The notes below the pieces were generated by a model that saw only the letters and a program-made list of their open reading frames with translations, searched no databases and was not told the origin of the DNA. Positions 37,874 to 47,876 of a stretch of DNA of 64,000 nucleotides are shown piece by piece. Position 1 is the stretch's first letter; every line of letters starts with the position of its first letter. The DNA lies in assembly GCA_003244255.1 (NCBI GenBank), contig QHCD01000031.1:1-64000 (forward strand). Reading direction: 5' to 3'. Source of the stretch: Pseudonocardiales bacterium. GTDB lineage: Bacteria; Actinomycetota; Actinomycetes; Mycobacteriales; QHCD01. The translations under genes were made by a program, and so were the position numbers.

Positions 37874-37883
37874 GCTGGCGGAT

Positions 37884-38861
37884 ATGGACTTCACAAACCT
37901 CGGACGCACCGGTCTATCCGTCAGCCGTCTGGTGCTCGGCACGATGAACTTCGGTTCGCACACCGGCGAGGACGATTCGCACGCGATCATGGACCGCGCA
38001 CACGAGCACGGCATCAACTTCTTCGACACCGCGAATCGTTACGGCGGTGGTCCGGGGCACTGGGGCGACACCGAGGCGATCATCGGCCGCTGGTTCGCCC
38101 AGGGAGGCGAGCGGCGCGAACGCACCGTGCTCGCCACCAAGCTCTACGGCGTCATGGACGAGTGGCCGAACTACGGCAAGCTCTCGGCCGTCAACATCCG
38201 GCGCGCCTGCGACGAGTCGCTGCGCCGCCTGCAGACCGACCACATCGACCTCTACCAGATGCACCACATCGACCGTGATACGCCGTGGGACGAGATCTGG
38301 CAGGCGATGGAGGTGCTGACGACGCAGGGCAAGATCCTCTACGTCGGGTCGTCGAACTTCGCCGGCTGGAACATCGCCCAGGCGAACGAGATCGCGAGCT
38401 CGCGCCACTACCTCGGCCTGGTCAGCGAGCAGTCGATCTACAACCTGCTGACCCGCGAGATTGAGCTGGAGGTGCTGCCCGCCTGCATGGAGTTCGGCCT
38501 CGGCCTCATCGCATGGAGCCCGCTGCACGGTGGCCTGCTCGGCGGCGTCCTCGCCAAGGAACGCACCGACGGTGCCCGCCGTCGCGAGGGCAGGGCCAAG
38601 GAGACGCTGCGCAAGAACCGCAAGCGGATCGCGGCGTACGAGGGGCTCGCCGAGTCGCTCGGCGAGGCGCCCGCAGCGGTCGGGCTGGCCTGGTTGCTCG
38701 CGCGGCCGGGCGTCACCGGCCCGATCATCGGGCCGCGCACCGCCGAGCAGTTGGAGGACTCCGTGCGCGCGGTCGAGCTGACTCTCGACGACGAAACCCT
38801 CGATGCGCTGGACGAGATCTTCCCCGGCTACCAGCCCGCGCCGGAGCACTACGCCTGGTAG
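37884..38861 (+). CDS. Aldo/keto reductase
   Basis: A 325-residue NADPH-dependent oxidoreductase of the KvBeta/YghZ-like group. The catalytic set is visible: Asp in FFDTANRYG with its Tyr, Lys in LATKLYG, and His in YQMHHIDRDTP. The cofactor part shows VGSSNFAGWN, SEQSIYNL and GPIIGPRTAEQLEDS. It starts 10 bases after the last permease and may be read from the same transcript. A link to the transporter's function is not evident. Confidence 0.92.
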   Translation: MDFTNLGRTGLSVSRLVLGTMNFGSHTGEDDSHAIMDRAHEHGINFFDTANRYGGGPGHWGDTEAIIGRWFAQGGERRERTVLATKLYGVMDEWPNYGKLSAVNIRRACDESLRRLQTDHIDLYQMHHIDRDTPWDEIWQAMEVLTTQGKILYVGSSNFAGWNIAQANEIASSRHYLGLVSEQSIYNLLTREIELEVLPACMEFGLGLIAWSPLHGGLLGGVLAKERTDGARRREGRAKETLRKNRKRIAAYEGLAESLGEAPAAVGLAWLLARPGVTGPIIGPRTAEQLEDSVRAVELTLDDETLDALDEIFPGYQPAPEHYAW

Positions 38862-38900
38862 GAGCCGGCGCCGGCCGCAGGGGCCCGGGTGGCCCACCCT

Positions 38901-38964
38901 CGCCGAGATCGCAGTTGACCACCTGGTCCACGGCGTGTCGCGGTGGTGAACCGCGATCTCGGCG
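38901..38964. repeat. Hairpin repeat, family 2 copy B
   Basis: A 64-bp inverted repeat nearly identical to 16740-16803 in both arms and in the loop core ACGGCGTGTCGC. It differs mainly in six loop bases before that core. It sits between convergent genes, 39 bases after the reductase and 8 bases from the stop of the RNA ligase-like gene. Confidence 0.9.
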
Positions 38965-38972
38965 GTGCCCGG

Positions 38973-39569
38973 TCACCACCGGGCCGACCGCGCCGAAGCG
39001 CCGGACTGCGATGAGCCGGCGTCGAGGCGCCACCGCGCGACCGGCTCGTACCACGGCTTGGGTCCCAGGTGGCTACGAAAGAGCGTCATCGTCCGGATCT
39101 CGAACGGCGCGCCGGTGTAACCGGACAGCGGATCGACGACGCCGCGAGAGGCCCCATCGCCGGCGCGCCAGCGGCCGAGGGTGAGGTGCGGGGTGAACCG
39201 CCGGCGGTCCACCCGGATCCGGGTGGCGGCCGCCGCCGATTGGACGGCGGCGGCCAGCGTGAGCAACGCCCCGACGTCGCCGTCGACGCCGGCCCAGAGC
39301 ACCCGCGGAGTCGACCGGGCGGGGAAGGTGCCGGCCGTGGCGAGCCGCAATGTCAGCGGTGGGGACCCCGCCGCCACGGCCGCGATCCGCGGTTCGAGCC
39401 TGCTGCGGCGGGCGTCGTCCACCTCGCCGAGAAAGGCCAGCGTGATGTGCCAGCGCTCGGGCGGGATCAGCCGCGGCGCGTCGTCGCGGCCGGCGACCGC
39501 GGCGAGCAGTTCTTGCTGGTATCGCTGCACTTCCCCCGCCGGCAGGATGACGGCGACGAACAGGCGCAC
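38973..39569 (-). CDS. 2'-5' RNA ligase family protein (ThpR-like)
   Basis: A 198-residue member of the 2H phosphoesterase superfamily. The two HxT motifs are HITLAFLGE and HLTLGRW. The start VRLFVAVILPAGEV is typical of the RNA 2',3'-cyclic phosphodiesterase ThpR. I use the GTG at 39569 because the frame upstream of it is antisense to the neighbouring gene. It starts one base after the stop of the small membrane-protein gene and is probably coupled to it. Confidence 0.88.
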   Translation of the reverse strand: MRLFVAVILPAGEVQRYQQELLAAVAGRDDAPRLIPPERWHITLAFLGEVDDARRSRLEPRIAAVAAGSPPLTLRLATAGTFPARSTPRVLWAGVDGDVGALLTLAAAVQSAAAATRIRVDRRRFTPHLTLGRWRAGDGASRGVVDPLSGYTGAPFEIRTMTLFRSHLGPKPWYEPVARWRLDAGSSQSGASARSARW

Positions 39570-39570
39570 G

Positions 39571-39981
39571 CTATCGTGCGCGGACGGCGAGACCGGCGTT
39601 CTCCAGGCAGGCCTCGACGCGCAGCCGTTCGATGTCGCGCTGCCAGCCGGGCGGCACCGCCCTGATCGCCTCGGTGATCTCCAGCGCGCGGCAGGCCTGC
39701 ACGAGCACGTCGTCGTAAGCGAGTTCCAGGCCGCGGGAGCGCGCGAACGTGGTGTCCGACGAGCGCGACCCGGCCTGGTCGGCGAGCCGCCGCAAGTCGC
39801 GGGCGATGGCTGCCAGCGGGCGCCCGGTCGGTTCCGGCGGACGACGGTGGCCGAAGCGGACACGGACGCGCTCGGCGATCTCGTCGGCATGGCCCGTGGT
39901 CCAGAACAAGACGCCGAAGATCGCGGGCAGGGCGAAGATCACCACGAGGTACAGCAGCAGGTTGAGCGCCGTGTCGCTCAT
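39571..39981 (-). CDS. Small membrane protein of unknown function
   Basis: A 136-residue protein with one N-terminal membrane helix (LNLLLYLVVIFALPAIFGVLFW) broken here as residues 6-27, then a basic cytoplasmic part (RVRVRFGHRRPP) and helices with ARDLRRLADQAG and VQACRALEITEAIRAVPPGW. I do not recognise the family. It is coupled to the downstream 2'-5' RNA ligase-like gene, one base apart. Confidence 0.7.
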   Translation of the reverse strand: MSDTALNLLLYLVVIFALPAIFGVLFWTTGHADEIAERVRVRFGHRRPPEPTGRPLAAIARDLRRLADQAGSRSSDTTFARSRGLELAYDDVLVQACRALEITEAIRAVPPGWQRDIERLRVEACLENAGLAVRAR

Positions 39982-40041
39982 GCAATGACGGTAGGAGCCC
40001 CCGGCCGATTCGGCAATTGTCTCCGAACGCGTGGATCGACG

Positions 40042-41340
40042 TCACCACTGGCGCGGCAGCCGGAACGGCGCGGGATGGGCGAGGCTCGATTCGTCGGGGA
40101 TGAGCAGGTGCAGGTGCGGCAGCGGCGACGGCCGTGGCTCGACGGTGATGCCCTCCCGGCGAGCCAGCGCGAGCCCGAGGACGACGGCGGCGCCCATGGA
40201 TGCCAGCCCACCGAGCGCGATGCTCGCGCGCGGGCTGGTCGCCTGGGCGAGCCAGCCGATGAAAAACGAGCCGAAGGGGGCGCCGCCCATGAACGCGAGC
40301 AGGTACAGGGCCATCACCCGGCCGCGCATCCGCGGCCCGGCACCGATCTGCATGCTGGAGTTGGCGGCCGTCGTGAAGAGCAGCGCCGCCAGACCGGTGG
40401 GCATCAGGACGATCGCGAACAGCAGGTATGTCGGCATCAGCGCCGACGTCGTCTCGAGCAGGCCGAACGCGAACGCCGCGCCGAGCAGCAGGCGCAGCCG
40501 CGGGCGGACGCTGCGCCGGCTCGACACGAGCGCACCGCCGAGCGAACCGACCGCGATCGCCGTCGAGAGCAGCCCGTAGGACTCCGCCCCGGTGTGGAAC
40601 GTGCTCTTCGCCATCAGCGCGATCGTGATCTGGAAGTTCAAACCGAGCGTGGCGACGACGAAGACGAGCAGCAGCGGCAACATCAGGTCGCGCCGGCTGC
40701 GCACGTAGGCCAAACCCTCCCGCAGCTGGCCGCTGGCCCGGGGCAGCGGCCGGGCCTTGTGCAACTCCGATTCCCGCATCAACGCCAGGCTGCTGATCAC
40801 CGCGAGATAGGACGCGCCGTTGATCAGGAAGACCTGACCCGTGCCGACGGTGCTGATCAGCAGGCCGGCGACGGCCGGGCCGACGATGCGGGCGGAGTTG
40901 AAGATCGCGGAGTTGAGGCTGACGGCGTTGCCGACGTCCGCGCGTCCGACCATCTCGACGGCGAACGACTGCCGGGTCGGGTTGTCGACGACGGTGACCA
41001 GCCCGAGTGCTGCGGCCAGCACGAACACGTGCCAGATCTGCACCGCACCCGTCAGGTCGAGCACTCCGAGGGTCAGGGCGGTGAGACCGGCGCAGAGCTG
41101 GGTGCCCATCAGCAGCCTGCGCTTGTCGTAGCGGTCGGCAACCACGCCGCCCCAGAGCCCCAACGCCAGGGTCGGGACGAACTGCAACGCGGTGACGATG
41201 CCGAGCGCCGTACCGCTGTTGTGCGAGAGGTTCAGGACCAGCCAGTCCTGGGCGACTCGCTGCATCCAGCTGCCGGTGTTGGAGACCACCTGTCCGGCGG
41301 CGAACAGCCGGTAGTTGTGAGTGTGCAGCGACCGGAACAT
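40042..41340 (-). CDS. MFS transporter (EntS/MFS_3-like exporter)
   Basis: A 432-residue protein with about twelve membrane helices. The start HTHNYRLFAAGQVVSNTGSW and the loop GGVVADRYDKRRLL are typical of the MFS_3 group that includes the enterobactin exporter EntS and many drug efflux pumps. It follows a MarR regulator by 47 bases on the same strand, which suggests control by that regulator in response to an exported compound. The ATG at 41340 has a weak ribosome-binding site, and the frame is open upstream. Confidence 0.88.
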   Translation of the reverse strand: MFRSLHTHNYRLFAAGQVVSNTGSWMQRVAQDWLVLNLSHNSGTALGIVTALQFVPTLALGLWGGVVADRYDKRRLLMGTQLCAGLTALTLGVLDLTGAVQIWHVFVLAAALGLVTVVDNPTRQSFAVEMVGRADVGNAVSLNSAIFNSARIVGPAVAGLLISTVGTGQVFLINGASYLAVISSLALMRESELHKARPLPRASGQLREGLAYVRSRRDLMLPLLLVFVVATLGLNFQITIALMAKSTFHTGAESYGLLSTAIAVGSLGGALVSSRRSVRPRLRLLLGAAFAFGLLETTSALMPTYLLFAIVLMPTGLAALLFTTAANSSMQIGAGPRMRGRVMALYLLAFMGGAPFGSFFIGWLAQATSPRASIALGGLASMGAAVVLGLALARREGITVEPRPSPLPHLHLLIPDESSLAHPAPFRLPRQW

Positions 41341-41387
41341 GCCGCCCGTGCCGCTGGTATGGGTGACGCCGGGCGGTGCGGCGTCGG

Positions 41388-41825
41388 TCAGGACTCGACG
41401 ATCCGGTTGATCACCTCGACCGCTGCTCGCAGCGTCTGCCTGTCCTGCTCTGGAATTCCCTGGATCCTCTGGCACAACCACGCCTCGCGGGCGCGCACCT
41501 CCTCGTCGACAATCTTTGTGCCGACGTCGGTGAGCTCGACGATCGCCTGCCTCCGGTCGTGCGGATGGGCCCGGCGGGTTACCAAACCGCGTTCCTCGAG
41601 CGCTGCCAAGACCCGCGTCATCGAGGGTGGCTGCACCTTCTCGTGCGCTGCGAGCGCCCCTGGCGACATCCGACCGTGGTGGCGGAGCGTCGACAGGGCG
41701 GCGACCTGGGTGAGCGTGACCGACGTATCGGCACGTTGTGACCGCAGACGGCGGTTCAGCCGGACGACCGAGAGGCGCAACGCCCCCGCCAGTCCGCCGG
41801 ACGTTCGCGTCTCGGCCCTGGTCAT
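41388..41825 (-). CDS. MarR family transcriptional regulator
   Basis: A 145-residue winged-helix regulator. The DNA-binding part reads MSPGALAAHEKVQPPSMTRV followed by LEERGLVTRR and the wing HPHDRRQAIVELT. It corresponds in position and size to Rv0880. The ATG at 41825 is supported by a promoter whose expected transcription start is the A of this ATG, so the message is likely leaderless. It probably represses itself and the downstream MFS gene. Confidence 0.9.
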   Translation of the reverse strand: MTRAETRTSGGLAGALRLSVVRLNRRLRSQRADTSVTLTQVAALSTLRHHGRMSPGALAAHEKVQPPSMTRVLAALEERGLVTRRAHPHDRRQAIVELTDVGTKIVDEEVRAREAWLCQRIQGIPEQDRQTLRAAVEVINRIVES

Positions 41826-41828
41826 ATA

Positions 41829-41856
41829 GTTAGCATACCTTACGAACCGACAGGTG

Positions 41857-41860
<4 letters not shown>
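41829..41860 (-). promoter_or_regulatory. Leaderless promoter and candidate operator of the MarR gene
   Basis: On the minus strand CTGACA (41855-41860), 17 bases, TATGCT (41832-41837), then 6 bases to the ATG. An imperfect palindrome with ends GTTAG and CTTAC (41829-41843) covers the -10 element, a fitting place for MarR autorepression. The region is AT-rich against its surroundings, and the -35 overlaps the stop codon of the NCS2 gene. Confidence 0.6.
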
Positions 41861-43341
<1,481 letters not shown>

Positions 43342-43413
43342 GCGTTCATCCGCACCTCTCGTGTAGTGCCACCGGGACCCGTGCGGCCGGGCCTCACGGG
43401 TAGCCTGCCGCAT

Positions 43414-43635
43414 GTGCCGCCCATCACGCGACCGTCCCCGCCGCCCTTGCAGGTGGACATCACGCACGTGATCGGGGCGGGCGTGCTCTGCTGGCTGGCG
43501 GCGCTCGTCGTCGTCGCGCTCGTCCACCCCGGCCGGCACGGATTGTGGGTCTGGACCTGTGTCGCGGGCGCCGTGCTCGGCGCCCTGGGGTTCGTCGTGA
43601 TGCGGGTGCAGCGCCGGTCCGCCCGCCGGCGGTGA
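43414..43635 (+). CDS. DUF2530 domain-containing small membrane protein
   Basis: A 73-residue protein with two membrane helices (GVLCWLAALVVVALV and WTCVAGAVLGALGFVVM) and a basic tail. Its place next to NCS2, MarR and DUF3027 matches the mycobacterial DUF2530 gene Rv0879c. The GTG at 43414 is the only start close to the conserved part. Function unknown. Confidence 0.8.
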   Translation: MPPITRPSPPPLQVDITHVIGAGVLCWLAALVVVALVHPGRHGLWVWTCVAGAVLGALGFVVMRVQRRSARRR

Positions 43636-43702
43636 ACCCCCGCCGAGCGCGGACGGCCCGCCGCTGACCGGGGACGGACCGCGACTGCCGCGCCCAGCCA
43701 GT

Positions 43703-43766
43703 TGTTGATCATGCGCTTTCGGGACGCGACACGCCGTTTTGGCGCCCCGAAAGCGCATGATCAACA
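43703..43766. repeat. Hairpin repeat, family 1 copy B
   Basis: The most regular copy: arms of 21 bases starting TGTTGATCATGCGCTTTCGG pair perfectly, and with one mismatch the stem extends to about 25. The centre has CGCGACACGCCGT. It lies between convergent genes and could terminate both. Confidence 0.92.
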
Positions 43767-43820
43767 GTCGGGGAGGGGCCGATCGCGGCTCTCGGCCGGC
43801 CGGGGCAGACCGGCGCTGGT

Positions 43821-46800
43821 TCAGCCGATCGCGTCCTCCGCAGCGAGCCGTGCATCCTCGGGAGCGGCGAGCGCCTCCGCGCAGCCAGCCCGCATCGACC
43901 ATCGCCCGAGCCGCCAGGCCAGCGCCCGGCCGAGGCCGTCCGGACCGGCATCGGCGTCCACCCGGTCGAGTTCGCCGTCGGGCCACCACGGCACGGGCAC
44001 GCCATCGACCGTGAGCCCGGCCTGCACCACAACCGACGCCGACGGCGGGACGGCGTCACAGCGGGCCGCGGCTCGAAAGACGCCCGGCAGGTCGGCCCAG
44101 GCGCGCGGTGTGCCCGGGTCGAGCGCCACAACCGCGCCACTGGCGCGCACGCACGCCGAAGCGAGCGGCACGCCGAGTAACGCCGCCACCGCATCGGCCG
44201 ATCCGCCTGCGGGCACGGCAGACCCGTCGACCAGGGGTAGCAGGTACGGCGCATCCACGACGACGGCAGCCGACCGGTCCACGACCCTCGTCGGCCCTAC
44301 CCGCAGTCGAGCGGGCGGGTCCACTTCGACGCCGTCCAGGCCGGCCGCGAGCCGTGCGTAGACGTCGACGAGCACGAGCTCGGACACCCCCCGCCGCGGA
44401 TCGCCCAGCCGGGCGAGCAAGTCGATGGCCGCGTCGACGTCGGCGACGACGTCGTCGAGCCCGCGCAGCACACCCACCAGTTCCGCGATGCCGGCGTCGA
44501 CCTCGGCGACGTCGTAGAGGCCGGCCAGATCGTCGGTCCCCGGCGTGCGCAGCCGGTCCGGGCGCCGGCCGTCGATCACCGGATGCGTCGCGAGCCACCA
44601 CCGTGTATAGGAGGGCACATCGTGCCGCCGTCCGCCGAGGACGACCGCTGCCGGCCGGTCCACGGCGTCGCGCACTTCGCCGGCCGCGATCATCGCCAGC
44701 GCTTCGGGCCAGGCGTCGTCGCGGACCAGCTCGAGATCCCGGACAGCCACGAACTCGGCGACGATCGGCGGTTCATCGTTGGGTGGCAGCCGGTCATAGA
44801 CGGCGTCGCACCACGCCGCGACGTCGTCAAGGTCGTCGTCGATCTCCTCCAACGCGACGTCGGCCCGGTGTACCGTCGCGAAGCCGTCGAGCACCCCGAT
44901 CGCAGCCAGCACAGCGTTTCCATGCCTTTCCACGAACGCCGGATCGGGCCGGCCGAACGGCGAGTCCGCCGATACGACGGCCGCCAGCGCTCCGCCGGGC
45001 AGCAGCATCTCACCGGCCGGACTCCACTCGCCGTCCTCGCCGGGCAACGCGAGATCGGCAAGGTAGGGATGCTCGCCAGCGTCGGTGCCAGCCGCGGCCA
45101 CCAGGGCAAGCGCCGCCGCGGCGATCGGGGCGGGATCCTCGGCGTCGTACGACGTCGCGACCGCGGCCCGAACCCGGTCGTCGGAGAGCAGCGATCGCGC
45201 CGTCGCGGGCCGGGCGCCGAGCCGCTCCAGCAGCGGATGCACGCAGTCGGGGTGGGCCATCCGCACACCCAGCGCGCCGAGGTCCACGGCCACGCCGCCG
45301 ACGGGCTGCAGAACGCCGGCGGCCAGGCCGTCGGCAGGCAGTAACACGCCTGCGACGTCGCGGACCAGCCCGCCGTCGGCCAGCGGGACCGGGAGGCCGG
45401 CCAGCTCGGCGAGCGCGGCTGTGCCGGCGAGCGCGGCGTACAAGTCGTGCCACCACGACGGCGATCTGTCCACAGTGGACACGAGGTCGACGACGTCGGG
45501 CACAGACAGGCGCCGGACGCCGAGCGGGTCGAGCCGGTCGGCCAGCTCACGCCCGCACCACATCGCGGGCAGCAGGCCGTCGACGACGTCAGCGAGCGCG
45601 CGCACCAGGGCGGGCGGCGCCGCATCGACGACCACGGCACGGTCCGGCCGCACCCGTTCGGGCGGGTCCGGCGCTGCCAGCGGCATCAGGTCGGCGCGGC
45701 GCAACGCCGCGAGCGCAGAGCGGGTCAATGCCGCATCGAGCGGCGCGGCCGCCAGGGTCGGGCGCGGCACCAGGGCGAGCACCGACGGCACGGGCGGCAG
45801 GCCGACGACGAGGTCGGCGTAGGCCGATGCCGCCTGCTCGGTCAGGTAGTCCGCCAGCGGGCCCGGCGCGACGTGCCGCCGGTCGGGATCGAGCGGGTAC
45901 GTCGCCACCAGCCGGGCGGGCAGCGAGATCGACTCGTCGCTCGGCGTCGGCGCGTGCAGCACGCCCGCGCCGGGCGGCGGAAGCGGCTCGCCGTCGCCGC
46001 CGAGCGGCACCGCCCAGGACAGCTGCCAGGTCGTCACGCGCTCCTCGACCGGGCGCCCGGCGGCCAGGATCGCCGGCACGCTGCCCGCGGCGGTCTGCAC
46101 CCGCCACCGAGTCCGCCGGCCGGCATCGACGATGGTGACGTCCGGACCGCCGATCTCGCGCCGGAGCACCCTGCCGTCGATGTCGATCTGCTCCAGCGCG
46201 GGAAGTCCGAGCAGCAGCGTCGCGTCCACGTCGTCGAGCAATCGGCGCACGAGCTCGGCCGCGCCGGGCAGCAGCGGCAGCCGCACCACGGTGTCGAATC
46301 CGTCCATCACGGCGTCGGCCGCGGCGTCGTCGGGCCACGGCAGCCGCAGCACGGGAACGCGGCCGTCGCGGCGGCGCAACTCCTCGGTGAGTCCCGGCAG
46401 CGCCTGCACCTCCTCGCGGGTGGCGGCGGCCGAGAACCGCACGCCGCCGGTGCCGGAGCAGATCGAGGGAGCATCGGTGACGGCGAGGACCGCGGCGAAT
46501 CCGACGCCGTACCGCCCGGCCGTGGTGCCGTCACGTTTGGCCGATGCTCGTAGCGTGGCCAGTGCCTCGACGCCGGCGGCATCCAGCGGCGCCCCGACGT
46601 TGGCCGCCAGTAGTTCCCGCTCGGTCACGGTGATGCGCAGCCGGCCGGTCCGGCCCGCCGCCAGTGCGGCGTCGGCAGCGTTCTGCGCCAGTTCGACGAC
46701 CAGCCGGTCGCGGTAACCGCCGAGCGCGTAGTCCTCCTCGGCGTTCGCATCCTCGCGGAACCGCGCCGCCGACGCCGCCCAAGCGGACAGGACCCGACGC

Positions 46801-46859
46801 CGAATCTCCCTGGTGTGAAAGGGATCCAGCGACGAGTCAGCTGTGCCCGAGATCGGCAT
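43821..46859 (-). CDS. Sacsin N-terminal ATP-binding-like (GHKL) domain protein
   Basis: A 1012-residue protein. Residues 1-200 contain a GHKL/Hsp90-type ATPase fold: RLVVELAQNAADAALAAG is the ELxQNAxDA box with the Mg-binding Asn, and GRYGVGFAAVLAVTD is the glycine-rich lid box. The rest is Ala/Asp/Val-rich with no named domain. Such proteins occur next to DUF3027 in many Actinobacteria, but their role is not established. The ATG at 46859 overlaps the DUF3027 gene by 23 bases. Longer starts are possible, but that frame runs antisense to nothing conserved. Confidence 0.82.
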   Translation of the reverse strand: MPISGTADSSLDPFHTREIRRRVLSAWAASAARFREDANAEEDYALGGYRDRLVVELAQNAADAALAAGRTGRLRITVTERELLAANVGAPLDAAGVEALATLRASAKRDGTTAGRYGVGFAAVLAVTDAPSICSGTGGVRFSAAATREEVQALPGLTEELRRRDGRVPVLRLPWPDDAAADAVMDGFDTVVRLPLLPGAAELVRRLLDDVDATLLLGLPALEQIDIDGRVLRREIGGPDVTIVDAGRRTRWRVQTAAGSVPAILAAGRPVEERVTTWQLSWAVPLGGDGEPLPPPGAGVLHAPTPSDESISLPARLVATYPLDPDRRHVAPGPLADYLTEQAASAYADLVVGLPPVPSVLALVPRPTLAAAPLDAALTRSALAALRRADLMPLAAPDPPERVRPDRAVVVDAAPPALVRALADVVDGLLPAMWCGRELADRLDPLGVRRLSVPDVVDLVSTVDRSPSWWHDLYAALAGTAALAELAGLPVPLADGGLVRDVAGVLLPADGLAAGVLQPVGGVAVDLGALGVRMAHPDCVHPLLERLGARPATARSLLSDDRVRAAVATSYDAEDPAPIAAAALALVAAAGTDAGEHPYLADLALPGEDGEWSPAGEMLLPGGALAAVVSADSPFGRPDPAFVERHGNAVLAAIGVLDGFATVHRADVALEEIDDDLDDVAAWCDAVYDRLPPNDEPPIVAEFVAVRDLELVRDDAWPEALAMIAAGEVRDAVDRPAAVVLGGRRHDVPSYTRWWLATHPVIDGRRPDRLRTPGTDDLAGLYDVAEVDAGIAELVGVLRGLDDVVADVDAAIDLLARLGDPRRGVSELVLVDVYARLAAGLDGVEVDPPARLRVGPTRVVDRSAAVVVDAPYLLPLVDGSAVPAGGSADAVAALLGVPLASACVRASGAVVALDPGTPRAWADLPGVFRAAARCDAVPPSASVVVQAGLTVDGVPVPWWPDGELDRVDADAGPDGLGRALAWRLGRWSMRAGCAEALAAPEDARLAAEDAIG

Positions 46860-47643
46860 CCTCGCTGCTGTCGCCGTCATCGGGCGGATCGAGCTCGAAC
46901 GTCGCGTCGTCGTAGACGACATCCGGTCGGGCCGAGATCGGCGTGGCCTCGACGAGCGCCTCGGAGTGCGCACCGCATCCGAACGCCGTCGCGACGACGC
47001 GGCCGTCCGACGGCGCGAACTCGTTGCCGCACACGCCGAACGCCGCCCGCAGGGCGCCCGCGACCGGCAGGTAGAACCCGCAGCTGCCGCAGTGCGCCGG
47101 AGCGTGTGCCGCCATGGCCGTTTGCGGGCCGGTCTCGCCGGACCACCAGCGATCGGCGGTGTCGTCGCGGCCGACTACCGACATCACCCGCTCGCGTCCC
47201 AGACCGATCTCGGTCGCGACCTCCTCGACCATCGAGTCGGTGGACTGGACGTAGGCCGGCACCAACCGCTCGTCATCCGGCGCGGTCGGCAGCAGGTCGC
47301 CGACACCGAGGTCACCGGGTTGCAGACGCTCACTCCACGGCAGCCATTCCGGCGGGCGCAGGGCATCCGGCCCCGGCAGCAGCACCACCTCGTCGACCGT
47401 CACCGCCTTCGACCGGCTCGCGCGGGTGACGGTGACCGCCCACCGCCAGCCCCGGTAGCCGGGCACGGCACTGTCGAACAGGTGCGTTGCCAGCCGCTGG
47501 TCGTCGGCCTCGACGCCGAGGTGCTCGCCCACAGCGCCACCGGCCTCGGCTTCCGCCGCGGCCCGGGCCGGCTCGACGGCCGCCGCGCACGCTGCGTCGA
47601 CAGCGGACAGCACCCGGACCGGCATGGAAGGTACGGAGGTCAC
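46837..47643 (-). CDS. DUF3027 domain-containing protein
   Basis: A 268-residue protein matching the family of Rv0877. It has a DNA- or protein-binding-like first half and a cysteine cluster, HCGSCGFYLPV, FGVCGNEF and FGCGAHSE, which looks like a metal site. A motif EWLPWSERLQPGDLGVGDLL lies near the middle. The GTG at 47643 starts VTSVPSMPVRVL; an ATG at 47625 is possible. It is the first gene of a two-gene unit with the GHKL protein. Function unknown. Confidence 0.88.
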   Translation of the reverse strand: MTSVPSMPVRVLSAVDAACAAAVEPARAAAEAEAGGAVGEHLGVEADDQRLATHLFDSAVPGYRGWRWAVTVTRASRSKAVTVDEVVLLPGPDALRPPEWLPWSERLQPGDLGVGDLLPTAPDDERLVPAYVQSTDSMVEEVATEIGLGRERVMSVVGRDDTADRWWSGETGPQTAMAAHAPAHCGSCGFYLPVAGALRAAFGVCGNEFAPSDGRVVATAFGCGAHSEALVEATPISARPDVVYDDATFELDPPDDGDSSEDADLGHS

Positions 47644-47753
47644 CTGACCATGATGGCCCACTCGCCGCGGCGCCGCGACCGAGAGCCACCGACAGCCCGC
47701 CGGTATGAACGTCGGGGGGACGGGAGCAGCCGCGGCTCGCCCCCTGCCGACTC

Positions 47754-47817
47754 TGTTGATCATGCACTTTCGGGACGCGACACGCCGTTTTTCCGTCCCG
47801 AAAGCGCATGATCAACA
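47754..47817. repeat. Hairpin repeat, family 1 copy C
   Basis: A 64-bp inverted repeat, TGTTGATCAT to ATGATCAACA, with CGCGACACGCCGT in the centre. Here it lies between two divergent genes, 110 bases from one start and 59 from the other, so a role only as terminator does not fit this copy. Confidence 0.92.
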
Positions 47818-47876
47818 ACGGCCGGACAGCGCCACGCTGCCGCGGCGGTCGCTGTCGGTGGGGCAGGATGGAATGC

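Noticed and set aside
41828..41846. An iron-regulator (IdeR/DtxR) box in the MarR promoter
   Set aside because: TAAGGTATGCTAACTATA fits the 19-bp consensus only with a one-base gap and mismatches in the right half; a MarR operator explains the palindrome better.
43702..43766. Short peptides read through family 1 repeats (containing LIMRFRD and PKAHDQ)
   Set aside because: They arise from translating the hairpin itself, and similar peptides appear at each copy.
45468..45482. Palindrome TGTCCACAGTGGACA, and similar GTCCAC-N-GTGGAC sites at about 36958 and 52832
   Set aside because: All lie inside coding regions at unrelated places; probably a chance outcome of base composition rather than operators.
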